Position numbers and translations under genes: made by a program. The notes under the pieces were generated by a model. It was not told the origin of the DNA and did no database searches. It saw only the letters and a list, made by a program, of their open reading frames with translations. A stretch of 64,000 nucleotides of DNA from WS-2 sp036507005 (lineage in GTDB: Bacteria > Eisenbacteria > RBG-16-71-46). The stretch covers positions 62,001 to 126,000 of the forward strand of contig DASXQT010000061.1 of NCBI GenBank assembly GCA_036507005.1, given 5' to 3'. Shown here piece by piece: positions 31,499-39,038 of the stretch (within the stretch, counting starts at the first letter, position 1; each line of letters starts with the position of its first letter).

Positions 31499-32155
31499 TC
31501 AGAAGAAGATGGCGGCGTACGCCTCCGGGTATTCTCTGCGATACCACTCGACAAAGGCGGCCTCGTCCACGGTCTTCACCTTTCCATATGCCTTGCCGCG
31601 CTTCGCGATGAGTTCGGCCTCGGAGGGAGCATTCTTGGGCAGTGCGTCTCTCCAGAACCTCGCATGATCCAGAATCTCGATAGCCATTTGTCGCGGGCTG
31701 CGTGCGTAGAAAAGGCTCCGGTAGCGCGCCACGCTCCAATTAGTGCGACTCCCGCGTCGAACGCCTCGCTGGACCACTCCGCCGCCGAGGATTCGGAAGC
31801 AAAGCATGGCGAGGTCTTCGACGGCCGCCGTCAGGACCTTGGCGTGGCTGCGGGCCCTCTTGGCTCGGTCCGCCGCGCTCTGGCACGCTTCCCTCAGCTC
31901 CCTGATCTGCCGGAGGTCACCGACAACAGTGTCCCGTATCGCTTTGTCCATCGAAGTGAAGTAGCAGCTCATGCAACCGCGCCACGAGTCGAGCGACGTC
32001 TGGTCGTGAATGTGGAGCATCGCTTCGAGACCAAAGTGATCGCGGAGAATGACCTCTAGGCCCATCCCAATCGCCAAAGCCTTGTCCACTGGCTCATGTA
32101 CACGGGGGCGAGTGCGTGCAAAGAGGGCATTCCGGCGCGTGAATTGAGAGGCCAT
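31499..32155 (-). CDS. hypothetical protein of the element
   Basis: A 218-residue soluble-looking protein with no signal peptide or membrane segment. It is mostly predicted helical, with a few cysteines (WRGCMSCYF, MLCFRILGG), and ends EWYRREYPEAYAAIFF. I do not recognise a family. ATG 32155 with AAGG 6 nt upstream is preferred over the TTG two codons earlier. It follows the exported-protein cluster by 13 nt and is probably its last co-transcribed gene. Confidence 0.6.
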   Translation of the reverse strand: MASQFTRRNALFARTRPRVHEPVDKALAIGMGLEVILRDHFGLEAMLHIHDQTSLDSWRGCMSCYFTSMDKAIRDTVVGDLRQIRELREACQSAADRAKRARSHAKVLTAAVEDLAMLCFRILGGGVVQRGVRRGSRTNWSVARYRSLFYARSPRQMAIEILDHARFWRDALPKNAPSEAELIAKRGKAYGKVKTVDEAAFVEWYRREYPEAYAAIFF

Positions 32156-32168
32156 GCTCAACCTTCCC

Positions 32169-32726
32169 CTACCTATCTTGCGCCTGCTTCGCCGTGCCCT
32201 CCATGCGGTAGCGCGACTTCATAGCGCCCCACGAGGTACGCGTTGCAGCCGTCGGTCCACTGAAGATGTTGCCCTTGTACACCCACGTTGGTGAACAACA
32301 TCCCTGCTGATAAATGTCGCCATCGCTCGTCATCACCACTGCGCCTGCAGTCGCGACGACGGTACCCGACGAGGTCCTTCCGGCCGACTGGAAGACATTG
32401 TTGCTGTAGTGCCAATTGCAGGGGTAGCAGCCGCCCGTCTCCTGGTCATACACATCTCCACCTGCCGTGACGGCACGCCCGCCAGCGATCGCTGCAATCG
32501 GGTCCGCGGACTGGTGCCCGGCCGTCACGAAGACGTTGTTCAGGAAGTGATAGGTGCAGAAGTCACAGAAGGCGCTCTCAGGTCCGTAGGTGTCGCCATT
32601 CGCCAGGATAGCGCCATTGCCGTAGAAGCCTACTACCGGGTTCGCCGGTGGCTGCGCCAGGGATTGCCGGGCGACAGCAAGGGCGATGGCGAAAACGACC
32701 ACAATTGCCATGAAGTGCTTTGTCAT
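32169..32726 (-). CDS. exported repeat protein with C-terminal WG-x-x-K-x-R-Y motif (family member 1)
   Basis: A 185-residue protein with a signal peptide (AIVVVFAIALAVARQSLAQ). The mature part has three similar units of about 40 residues, each with a GD-x-Y turn and an aromatic/NN-x-F ending: NGDTYGPE...LNNVFVTAG, GGDVYDQE...SNNVFQSAG, DGDIYQQG...KGNIFSGP. This suggests a small beta-propeller-like or beta-rich fold with paired cysteines. The tail TSWGAMKSRYRM resembles that of the next three genes. GGAGGA precedes ATG 32726. Function unknown. Confidence 0.65.
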   Translation of the reverse strand: MTKHFMAIVVVFAIALAVARQSLAQPPANPVVGFYGNGAILANGDTYGPESAFCDFCTYHFLNNVFVTAGHQSADPIAAIAGGRAVTAGGDVYDQETGGCYPCNWHYSNNVFQSAGRTSSGTVVATAGAVVMTSDGDIYQQGCCSPTWVYKGNIFSGPTAATRTSWGAMKSRYRMEGTAKQAQDR

Positions 32727-32781
32727 GGAGTCCTCCGAAGGCGAGCCAGGTCCCTTGACGGTAGGCTCATCGAATCGTGCG

Positions 32782-33183
32782 CTACTTGTTCTGCGTCGGC
32801 GCTGTCGGCCGGTAGCGGGCCTTCAGCGAGCCCCACGTCTCCTGTGTCGCGGGTGTGGGACCCGAGAACGGGAAGGTGCCTTGCAGACCCCACGAGACGC
32901 CATTCCACTTCCAAGCCTCGCCGTTCTCAAGCACGACTCCGTCGTAACCACAAGCGACCGCTCGGGACGCGCTCGGAATTGTCCCGGTGCCGTCTAGGGC
33001 CCCCGCCTCGGCTCTCCACAGCTCGTGATTGATGACCGCGGCTGCGGTGTGCTCACTGTAGCCCACGCACTCCACTGGACCTGTTGGGTAAGCCTCGCCC
33101 GAGGCGCTCCGGGCTCCGAGGTGGTAGGCGAACGCGAGGCAGAGAATCCCGGCGCAAATGAAGAAGAATCGTTTGGCGACCAT
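32782..33183 (-). CDS. small exported protein, tandem paralog (family member 2)
   Basis: A 133-residue protein starting MVAKRFFFICAGILCLAFAY, a signal peptide or membrane anchor. A central VVLENGEAWKWNG unit resembles the repeat of member 1. The C-terminus is ETWGSLKARYRP followed by a short basic tail. The ribosome-binding site AGGAGG and surrounding bases nearly match those of member 3 at DNA level, showing tandem duplication. No known family. Confidence 0.65.
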   Translation of the reverse strand: MVAKRFFFICAGILCLAFAYHLGARSASGEAYPTGPVECVGYSEHTAAAVINHELWRAEAGALDGTGTIPSASRAVACGYDGVVLENGEAWKWNGVSWGLQGTFPFSGPTPATQETWGSLKARYRPTAPTQNK

Positions 33184-33216
33184 GGCGGCCTCCTAGGTTT
33201 GAGAGTGGACCGCGCG

Positions 33217-33636
33217 CTACTTGTCCTGCCGTGCCGCACCGGGCCGATAGCGGGCCTTCACGCTGCCCCACGTCTCCTGCGTCGCGGGGGTCGCCGGCCC
33301 GAGCATGTTGCCCAAGTACTGCCAAGTCGGCACATCGCTGTTCCACCAGTAGACGTCGCCGTTCTCAAGCATCGCGTGGTATCCGTGAGCGCCGCCAACG
33401 CCGGTGGCGATGATACGAGCAGACCCCGGCACGGGGACAGGAGCCGGTGTGCCAAGGTCAGTGTAGAACGTGCGCCCCACCGCGCACGTGTATCTGATGA
33501 CGCCCCCATCAAGGCCCTCGATATTCCCGGCCTCGCCGGTGGCTACCTGCGCCGTGGCGCTCATGGCTCCGAGGTGGTAGGCGGCGGCGAGCAGGAAGAT
33601 TCCCGCGCAGACGAAGAGGAATCGCTTTGCGACCAT
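33217..33636 (-). CDS. small exported protein, tandem paralog (family member 3)
   Basis: A 139-residue protein starting MVAKRFLFVCAGIFLLAAAY, nearly identical to member 2 over the N-terminal anchor (including the following YHLGA). The middle differs except for AMLENGDVYWWNS. It ends ETWGSVKARYRP plus a basic tail. The strong conservation of both ends and the variable centre suggest that the ends mediate export or attachment while the centre diversifies. Confidence 0.65.
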   Translation of the reverse strand: MVAKRFLFVCAGIFLLAAAYHLGAMSATAQVATGEAGNIEGLDGGVIRYTCAVGRTFYTDLGTPAPVPVPGSARIIATGVGGAHGYHAMLENGDVYWWNSDVPTWQYLGNMLGPATPATQETWGSVKARYRPGAARQDK

Positions 33637-33713
33637 GACGGCCTCCGAGGTTCGGCGCAGCCCGATTACCGCGCCACAGCCTCGATTCTACGCCTGCCAG
33701 GGTGCAGGGCGCG

Positions 33714-33954
33714 CTACCTGTCCCGCAGCGCTGCGGGCGCGTCCGGGTGGTACTTCGCTTTCAGCTCGCCCCAGGTCGGGAAGCCATCAGCCCCCTGTAA
33801 CGGTCTTCCAAGCCCACTTGAGCACGGCGAGAGCGACCAAACCGAGTGCCCCGAGGACAAGCAGGTAGAAGATGCCCGCAAAGAAGCATCCCACCCCGTC
33901 GAAGAATCCGTCCACCCAATCAAGTTTCCCGCGCTGCGGGGGCTGAGCTGCCAT
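33714..33954 (-). pseudogene. membrane-anchored family member 4, split by a one-base frameshift in a G5 run
   Basis: From ATG 33954 a 55-codon frame encodes a clear TM segment (FYLLVLGALGLVALAVLKW) and stops at 33787. In the +1 frame the sequence continues at once as GADGFPTWGELKAKYHP and stops at 33714, giving the same C-terminal motif as members 1-3. Removing one G from the run at 33791-33795 joins both parts into a 79-residue protein. It may be a real pseudogene, a phase-variable tract or an assembly error. Confidence 0.6.
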
Positions 33955-34369
33955 TCCAGTAGTCTCCGACGAGGGCGGGTCCCGGACTGGGGCCGCCGGC
34001 CGCGGCACGCCCCTGCCTTGATCCTAACGCATTAGAGCCGGAGTTCCCCGCGATCTTGCAGAGTTGTCCGAAGCGTCAGGAGGTAGCGAATTCGCGGCCC
34101 CGCCTGGGGGGTGCTCCGGGGGGGTGTCCCGGACAGGCAGACTCGGGGGGGGAGTGAAAGGCCGTCCGCTGCGGTTCGGGCCTCCGGTTGCGACTGTCAG
34201 CCACGCGGCTCTGCGCCCAAGTGAAGAGCCCCAGGCTGTCGATTGCCCGGGGCTCTCCTCGCGACATCCCTTCAGTTTGTGCGGGAACTGTGCGGGTCGG
34301 CCGTTCACCCTCCTCCCAGCCACGTTCCCGGCATGTCTAACTCATTGGTATTCCGTGCGGCGGTTTCTC
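33955..34369. other. right end of the element, no gene
   Basis: This end holds the arm-type repeats (34278-34296) and an imperfect 12-bp hairpin (34225-34236 with 34245-34256, one mismatch). On the minus strand the hairpin is followed by TTCACTT, so it could stop transcripts coming from cdaA. No convincing coding sequence is seen. Confidence 0.5.
34278..34296 (+). repeat. 11-bp repeats, putative integrase arm-type sites (right)
   Basis: TGTGCGGGAAC at 34278-34288 is followed directly by TGTGCGGG (34289-34296), in the same orientation as the left pair and about 75 bp inside the right core. Confidence 0.65.
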
Positions 34370-34416
34370 CACAGAGATTATGATTCTCCTGCTCTACCAA
34401 CTGAGCTACGCCGCCC
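34370..34416 (-). repeat. right attachment-site core (5' tRNA fragment)
   Basis: This second copy of the 47-bp core stops after tRNA position 46. The bases beyond (34369 downward) are element DNA and do not complete a tRNA. To the right lies the chromosomal DNA that was originally upstream of the tRNA. Confidence 0.9.
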
Positions 34417-34560
34417 TTAGCGAGAGACCGAGAGGGTGACCCGACGCCCACGACCTCGCCGACCGCGGGCGCGCCGGGCTCATGAGCACGTCGGGTTGAG
34501 AACGGGAGACGTTATGGGGGGCGGATGCCCAAGTCAAGCCGCGCCGTGTCCCGGCGCCGC

Positions 34561-35373
34561 TCAGCCCGCCGCCTTGCTCGCCGCCTCTTCCTGGGTCGCG
34601 ATCTCGGCCGCCTCGTCCTGCGGCCGGATGCGGAAGATCCGCACCAGCTCGCTGCGCAGCGCCCCTTCGTCGAGGCGCTCCTGCAGGGTGCCGCGGTAGG
34701 CGACGGAGATCGCTCCGGTCTGCTCGCTCACCACGATCACCGCGGCATCCGACTCCTCGGCCAGGCCGAGCGCCGCGCGGTGGCGCGTGCCGAGCACGCC
34801 GCTGACGCGCGGGTTCGAGGACAGCGGGAGGATGCAGCCCGCGGCCAGCACGGTTTCCTCGCGCACGATCACGGCGCCGTCGTGGAGCGGCGAGCCGGGG
34901 CTGAACAGGGTCTCGATCAGCGCCGCCGAGACCTTGGCGTCGATCCGCGTTCCGGTATCCACGAAGTTGCGCAGCCCCACGTTGCGCTCGAGCACGATGA
35001 GGGCGCCCTGGCGGCGCTGCGCCAGGGCCTCGGCCCCGCGCACGATCTCGCCCAGCACGCCGTAGCTGCCGCCGCGCAGGAACGAGCGGAAGTAGCGGGT
35101 GCGCCCGAACTGGGCCAGGGCGTGGCGCAGCTCGGGCTGGAACAGGATCACGAACGCGATGAGCCACACCGTCTTCAGGCTGTCCACGATCCACTTGACC
35201 GCGATCAGGTCGAACCAGCGCGCCAGGAATCCCACGAGGACGATGAGGAGGAGCCCCACGTACATCTGCGCCGACCGCGTTCCCTTGACCAGGATGAGCA
35301 GGCGGTAGAACAACACCGCGACCAGCAGGATGTCGAGGAGATCGAGGAGCCAGATGGGATGGACGGGCGTCAT
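34561..35373 (-). CDS. cdaA: CdaA-type membrane diadenylate cyclase
   Basis: A 270-residue enzyme making c-di-AMP from two ATP. It has an N-terminal hydrophobic region of about three TM helices (residues 8-80), then a DAC domain with the catalytic motif SPLHDGAVIV and the RHR motif GTRHRAALGL. Length and order match CdaA/YbbP. In many bacteria cdaA sits next to folP and near ftsH. Here folP is just upstream and ftsH lies beyond the mobile element. No cdaR/ybbR-type regulator or glmM follows; the element occupies the downstream side. Confidence 0.93.
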   Translation of the reverse strand: MTPVHPIWLLDLLDILLVAVLFYRLLILVKGTRSAQMYVGLLLIVLVGFLARWFDLIAVKWIVDSLKTVWLIAFVILFQPELRHALAQFGRTRYFRSFLRGGSYGVLGEIVRGAEALAQRRQGALIVLERNVGLRNFVDTGTRIDAKVSAALIETLFSPGSPLHDGAVIVREETVLAAGCILPLSSNPRVSGVLGTRHRAALGLAEESDAAVIVVSEQTGAISVAYRGTLQERLDEGALRSELVRIFRIRPQDEAAEIATQEEAASKAAG

Positions 35374-35681
35374 GGCGGGTGTCCCGTGCCGGAAGTCACG
35401 TGCGTGCCACGTTCAACACTACCAGAGGGACACGCGCCCCGGAAGCCGCGGACGCGCGCGCCCGACTCGTCCCGCGCCGACTCCGGCATTCGCCCCGGCG
35501 CGTTTTCAGGGGACTTCCCGATGGCCGTCTCTCTCGGCGCTCCCTAGGTTGGACTGCGGGGAATCGAGAGTCCCGCGCAGGCGCGCCCATCGGGCGGCGA
35601 AGAGCGCCGTTCAGGCGCTCGCTGCGGGGCAGATTGCCGGGCGGGCGGCGGGCACCCCGCGCGCGGCCAGGGAGGTCCGTC
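35374..35681. other. 308-bp gap between divergent cdaA and a small plus-strand gene
   Basis: I see no clear promoter pair or structured RNA. The plus-strand frame is open but lacks a credible start before 35682. Confidence 0.4.
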
Positions 35682-35840
35682 ATGGGCGAGTACGTCGGTT
35701 TCGTGAAGGCGCTCGAAGGCATCGGAGCGGTGCTCCTCGGCGCGGTGTTCCTCCTCGGGATCGGATTCATCCTGTTCGACCGCGGGCGCGACCGAGCCGG
35801 CGGGTCGGCGACGCCCCACGGGCACCTGCCGGGAACGTGA
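35682..35840 (+). CDS. small single-pass membrane protein
   Basis: A 52-residue protein with one TM segment (GIGAVLLGAVFLLGIGFILF) followed by a basic stretch and a short soluble tail. A strong Shine-Dalgarno AGGGAGGT lies 6 nt before ATG 35682, which is the main reason for calling it. It is convergent with folP, only 3 nt apart. No family recognised. Confidence 0.6.
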   Translation: MGEYVGFVKALEGIGAVLLGAVFLLGIGFILFDRGRDRAGGSATPHGHLPGT

Positions 35841-35843
35841 AGC

Positions 35844-36719
35844 TCAGGCGATCGCCGTAGCCCGGCGCGCTCTCAGCGCCTCGGCGATGCGCACCGCCCG
35901 CACGGTCGCGGCCACGTCGTGCGTGCGCACGATTCGCGCGCCCAGGAACACCGCGACCGCGGTCGCTGCGAGCCCGCCCTCGAGCCGCTGGTCCACCGGC
36001 AGGTCGGGCTCCGGGACCGCATCGCGTTCCGCCGCGCGCTTCCCGAGGAAGCTCTTGCGCGAGACGCCGACGAGCAGCGGTCGCCCGTGGCACGCGAATT
36101 CCTCGAGCCCCGCGATCAGCTCGAAGTTGTGGCGCGCGGTCTTGCCGAAGCCGATGCCGGGATCGAGCGCGATGCGCTCCCGCTCCACGCCGCACCGGAC
36201 CGCGCCCGCGAGCCGCGTCCCGAGCCACTCCGAGACCTCGCGCACCACGTCGCCGTAGCGCGGGTCCTCCTGCATGGTGCGCGGCGTCCCGCGCATGTGC
36301 ATGAGCACCACGCCGGCGCCCGCGGCCGCCGCCACCTCCGCCAGGGCGGGGTCGGCGAGCGCTCTGACGTCGTTCACGACGTGGACGCCGGCCTCGAGCG
36401 CGCGCGCCGCGACCGCGGCGCTCGCCGTGTCCACCGAGAGGCACGTGCTCCGCTCCGCCGCCAGCTCCTCGAGCACCGGGAGCAGGCGGCGGAGCTGCTC
36501 GTCGGCGTCCACCGGATCGGCGCCGGGGCGCGTGCTCTCGGCGCCGAGGTCGACGATCTCCGCGCCCTCCGCGATCAGCCGCCGCGCGTGCGCCGCCGCG
36601 GCCCCCGGGGCCAGGAATCGGCCGCCGTCCGAGAACGAGTCGGGCGTCACGTTCACGATCCCCATCACGAGCGTGCGCGCGCTCAGGTCGAAGGTGCGGT
36701 CGCGGCAGCGCCAGAGCAC
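35844..36719 (-). CDS. folP: dihydropteroate synthase
   Basis: A 291-residue folate-pathway enzyme joining p-aminobenzoate to the pterin diphosphate. Family signatures are all present: MGIVNVTPDSFSDGG, DLGAESTRPGA, VNDVRAL, LMHMRGTPRTMQ, LDPGIGFGKT, GVSRKSFLG, and the C-terminal ARIVRTHDV. GTG 36719 is chosen because it lies 8 nt after the DinB stop and gives the normal length; the frame is open further up by chance. It is the usual neighbour of cdaA. Confidence 0.94.
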   Translation of the reverse strand: MLWRCRDRTFDLSARTLVMGIVNVTPDSFSDGGRFLAPGAAAAHARRLIAEGAEIVDLGAESTRPGADPVDADEQLRRLLPVLEELAAERSTCLSVDTASAAVAARALEAGVHVVNDVRALADPALAEVAAAAGAGVVLMHMRGTPRTMQEDPRYGDVVREVSEWLGTRLAGAVRCGVERERIALDPGIGFGKTARHNFELIAGLEEFACHGRPLLVGVSRKSFLGKRAAERDAVPEPDLPVDQRLEGGLAATAVAVFLGARIVRTHDVAATVRAVRIAEALRARRATAIA

Positions 36720-36727
36720 GGTGGGCC

Positions 36728-37204
36728 CTACTTGGACAGAGCCTGCTTCAGGCGCGCGATCTGGCCGGCGTGGTTGTGGGCGTGCCCCGCGTAGATCTGG
36801 AGCCAGGTCGTGGTGGTGTAGAGCCCGCTCTCGGTGTGCCAGCCGGTCCGCTTCCAGTCGGCGTCGCCCATCTCCTTCAGGAGCTGGGTGGTCGTGGCGC
36901 GCGCGGTCCGGAACGACTCGAGCGCCGGGCCGTGGTCGCGCAGGTTGTAGCGCAGGAGCACGGCGTAGGCCTCCTGGTCGTAGCCCTGGATCACCGGGTG
37001 CTCCTCGGCGAGCAGCCGGCGCAGGCGCTGGGCCGAGATGTTCTCGCTGTCGGCGAGGTGGTGGACGATCTCCCGCGCGCTCCACTTGCCCGGGAACGGA
37101 TGGGCGACGAGCCCGGCAGGCGGAAAGCCGTCGAGCGCGGCGGTCACCTCGTCGTAGCCTGCGGCGTACACGGCGATCAGCTTGCTTCTCTCCTCGGACG
37201 TCAT
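36728..37204 (-). CDS. DinB/YfiT-type four-helix metalloprotein
   Basis: A 158-residue protein with candidate metal-binding histidines in WSAREIVHHLADSE (about 41-54) and YAGHAHNHAGQI (about 138-149), as in the DinB superfamily. These are often thiol-dependent transferases or hydrolases, but the specific reaction cannot be read. It ends 8 nt before folP and is probably co-transcribed with it. Confidence 0.85.
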   Translation of the reverse strand: MTSEERSKLIAVYAAGYDEVTAALDGFPPAGLVAHPFPGKWSAREIVHHLADSENISAQRLRRLLAEEHPVIQGYDQEAYAVLLRYNLRDHGPALESFRTARATTTQLLKEMGDADWKRTGWHTESGLYTTTTWLQIYAGHAHNHAGQIARLKQALSK

Positions 37205-37308
37205 CGCAGCGGGATCCTTTCCGGGAACGGGGTCGTCCTCCGCGGCCGCATCCGGCGGGCGCGACGCCGGGCCGCGCCGGCCGCGGGACGCGCGCGCGCC
37301 GCACTTCG

Positions 37309-37337
37309 TTGACCTCGCGGGTGTCGGATGGTAGCAC
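37309..37337 (+). promoter_or_regulatory. weak candidate promoter for the OmpA-like gene
   Basis: TTGACC (37309-37314) and TAGCAC (37332-37337) have a 17-bp spacer, 71 nt before the chosen start. The -10 is a poor match. Confidence 0.3.
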
Positions 37338-37407
37338 TTACCGGTCCTTTTGCCCGTGCGCGGGGTGCTCGCTGGCCGCAGCGGCCCCGCCGATTTGTCT
37401 CGGGGAC

Positions 37408-38958
37408 GTGGTGGGCGCGAGGAGGTCGACGATTCGCATCGCGAGGACGAGGGCAGCGTGGTGTTCCCTGGTGACCGCCGTGGCGCTCGCCGCTCCGGCG
37501 GGGGCGCAGATCGTGGGGCGGCCCTTCGAGATCTCGGGCGGCGCGGGCGTGTTCGCGCCCGACGCGCGCGCCCGCATGAAGACCGGCCCGGCGTACAAGG
37601 GCGCGCTCGGCTGGCGCATCCTTCCGGCCTTCGTCCTCGAGGGCCACGCCGCGTTCGCGCCGAGCGAAGCCGACACCGCGCCCCGCCAGGACTACAACTT
37701 CGCCATGGCCGGGCTCGACATGCGCTGGGACCTGCGACCCGGGGACGCGCTGGCGGTCCCGTACCTGATGGCCGGCGGCGGCTACGGCCTGAGCCACACC
37801 ACCGGGAGCGTGCCCGAGAAGCTCGACCGCGGAGCCGCGGCGCTCGGCCTGGGGATGCTGCTCAACCTCCGCGAGCAGCGCCTCTACGTGCGGATCGAGG
37901 CGCTCGATCTGATGTTCCGCGATCGTGGGCTGCACGAGTTCAGCCACGATCTTGCGGCCACCGTGGGCCTCCAGATCCAGCTCTTCGGCCGCGCCCGCGA
38001 CCAGGACCTCGACCGGGTGCGCGACGGGCTCGACAAGTGCCCGAACACCCCGATCGGCGCCGTCGTGGACGCGAACGGATGCCCCAAGGACGGGGACGGG
38101 GACGGCGTGTACGACGGGCTCGACAAGTGCCCCGACACGCCGAAGGGCTGCACCGTGGACAAGAACGGCTGCTCCTCGGACGCCGACGGCGACGGGGTGT
38201 GCGACGGCGTGGACCAGTGCGCCGACACGCCCAAGGGCGCGACGGTGGACGCCCGGGGCTGCCCGAGCGACCCGGACGGAGACGGCGTGTACGACGGCAT
38301 CGACCAGTGCGCGGACACGCCCAAGGGCTGCACGGTGGACGCGAAGGGCTGCCCCTCGGACGCCGACGGCGACGGGGTGTGCGACGGCGTGGACGTGTGC
38401 CCCAACACGCCGAGCGACCTCAAGGTCGACGCGCGCGGCTGCCCGGTCGAGGTGAGCGAGAAGGAGGTCGAGCTGCTCGACACCGGGATGATCCGTCTCG
38501 AGAACATCCAGTTCGACACCCGCAAGGCCACGCTCAAGCCCGAGTCGTTCCCGGCGCTGGACGAGGTGGGGAGGATCCTGCAGCAGTACCCGCAGCTCCG
38601 CGTCGAGATCGGCGGCCACACCGACAACCGCGGCACCAAGGTGCTCAACGACACGCTCTCGGAGTCGCGGGCGGGCACGGTGCTCGACTACCTCAAGGGC
38701 AAGTTCTCGATGATCCCCGCCACCCAGTACACCGCGAAGGGCTACGGCTTCTCGCGCCCGATCGCGCCCAACACCACCGATCTCGGGCGCGCCCGGAACC
38801 GGCGCGTCGAGTTCAAGGTGCTGAACACCCAGGCGCTGCGCACCGAGCGCGAGAAGCGGCGCTTCGTGCGCAAGGCCGAGACCGCGGCGCCCGACACGAT
38901 GCGGACGGTGAAGCCCGACACCACGCGGGCCGCGCCGCCCGACAGCACGCGGCGCTGA
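37408..38958 (+). CDS. OmpA-family protein with beta-barrel, TSP3 repeats and peptidoglycan-binding domain
   Basis: About 516 residues. A signal peptide ends in LAAPAGAQ; an OmpA-like barrel region spans about 35-195. Five thrombospondin type-3 repeats of about 30 residues follow (D-x-D-x-DGV-x-DG, each with paired Cys), a Ca2+-binding stalk. An OmpA/MotB domain (about 360-480) has QFDTRKATLKPES, IGGHTDNRGT and RARNRRVEF, binding peptidoglycan. It ends in a Thr/Pro/Asp tail. The start is uncertain: GTG 37408 or 37411, or an ATT at 37432 with a much better GGAGG site. It tethers the outer membrane to the wall. Confidence 0.88.
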   Translation: MVGARRSTIRIARTRAAWCSLVTAVALAAPAGAQIVGRPFEISGGAGVFAPDARARMKTGPAYKGALGWRILPAFVLEGHAAFAPSEADTAPRQDYNFAMAGLDMRWDLRPGDALAVPYLMAGGGYGLSHTTGSVPEKLDRGAAALGLGMLLNLREQRLYVRIEALDLMFRDRGLHEFSHDLAATVGLQIQLFGRARDQDLDRVRDGLDKCPNTPIGAVVDANGCPKDGDGDGVYDGLDKCPDTPKGCTVDKNGCSSDADGDGVCDGVDQCADTPKGATVDARGCPSDPDGDGVYDGIDQCADTPKGCTVDAKGCPSDADGDGVCDGVDVCPNTPSDLKVDARGCPVEVSEKEVELLDTGMIRLENIQFDTRKATLKPESFPALDEVGRILQQYPQLRVEIGGHTDNRGTKVLNDTLSESRAGTVLDYLKGKFSMIPATQYTAKGYGFSRPIAPNTTDLGRARNRRVEFKVLNTQALRTEREKRRFVRKAETAAPDTMRTVKPDTTRAAPPDSTRR

Positions 38959-39038
38959 GCCGCGCCCGGCGGGGCGCGCCCGCAGGCGCGGGGCGGAACA
39001 CCCGTCCTGGCCTCCGCGCCCCGCGCCGGGGAGCGACC

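Larger units (their letters stand above)
27700..34416. mobile_element. about 6.7-kb tRNA-targeted integrative element (satellite-like)
   Basis: The element is bounded by a 47-bp perfect direct repeat (27700-27746 and 34370-34416) that is the 5' part of the tRNA gene. It contains a tyrosine integrase at the tRNA end, a divergent HTH regulator, a replication-type P-loop ATPase and several small exported proteins. No capsid, conjugation or plasmid-transfer genes are visible. The layout (int on one strand, then regulator and primase/helicase-like gene on the other) resembles phage satellites or small integrative plasmids. The element interrupts the tilS-hpt-ftsH / cdaA-folP neighbourhood. Coding density and GC content fall in the 30.8-34.4 kb part. 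Confidence 0.88.

Noticed and set aside
34370..34416. Second tRNA gene at the right end of the element
   Set aside because: Only the first 46 nt are present. No anticodon-stem-to-acceptor 3' half follows, so it cannot fold into a tRNA.
38020..38450. Regularly spaced similar DNA units that could suggest a CRISPR or satellite repeat
   Set aside because: They are in-frame codons for five TSP3 calcium-binding repeats with Cys and Asp conserved, and no unique spacers are present.
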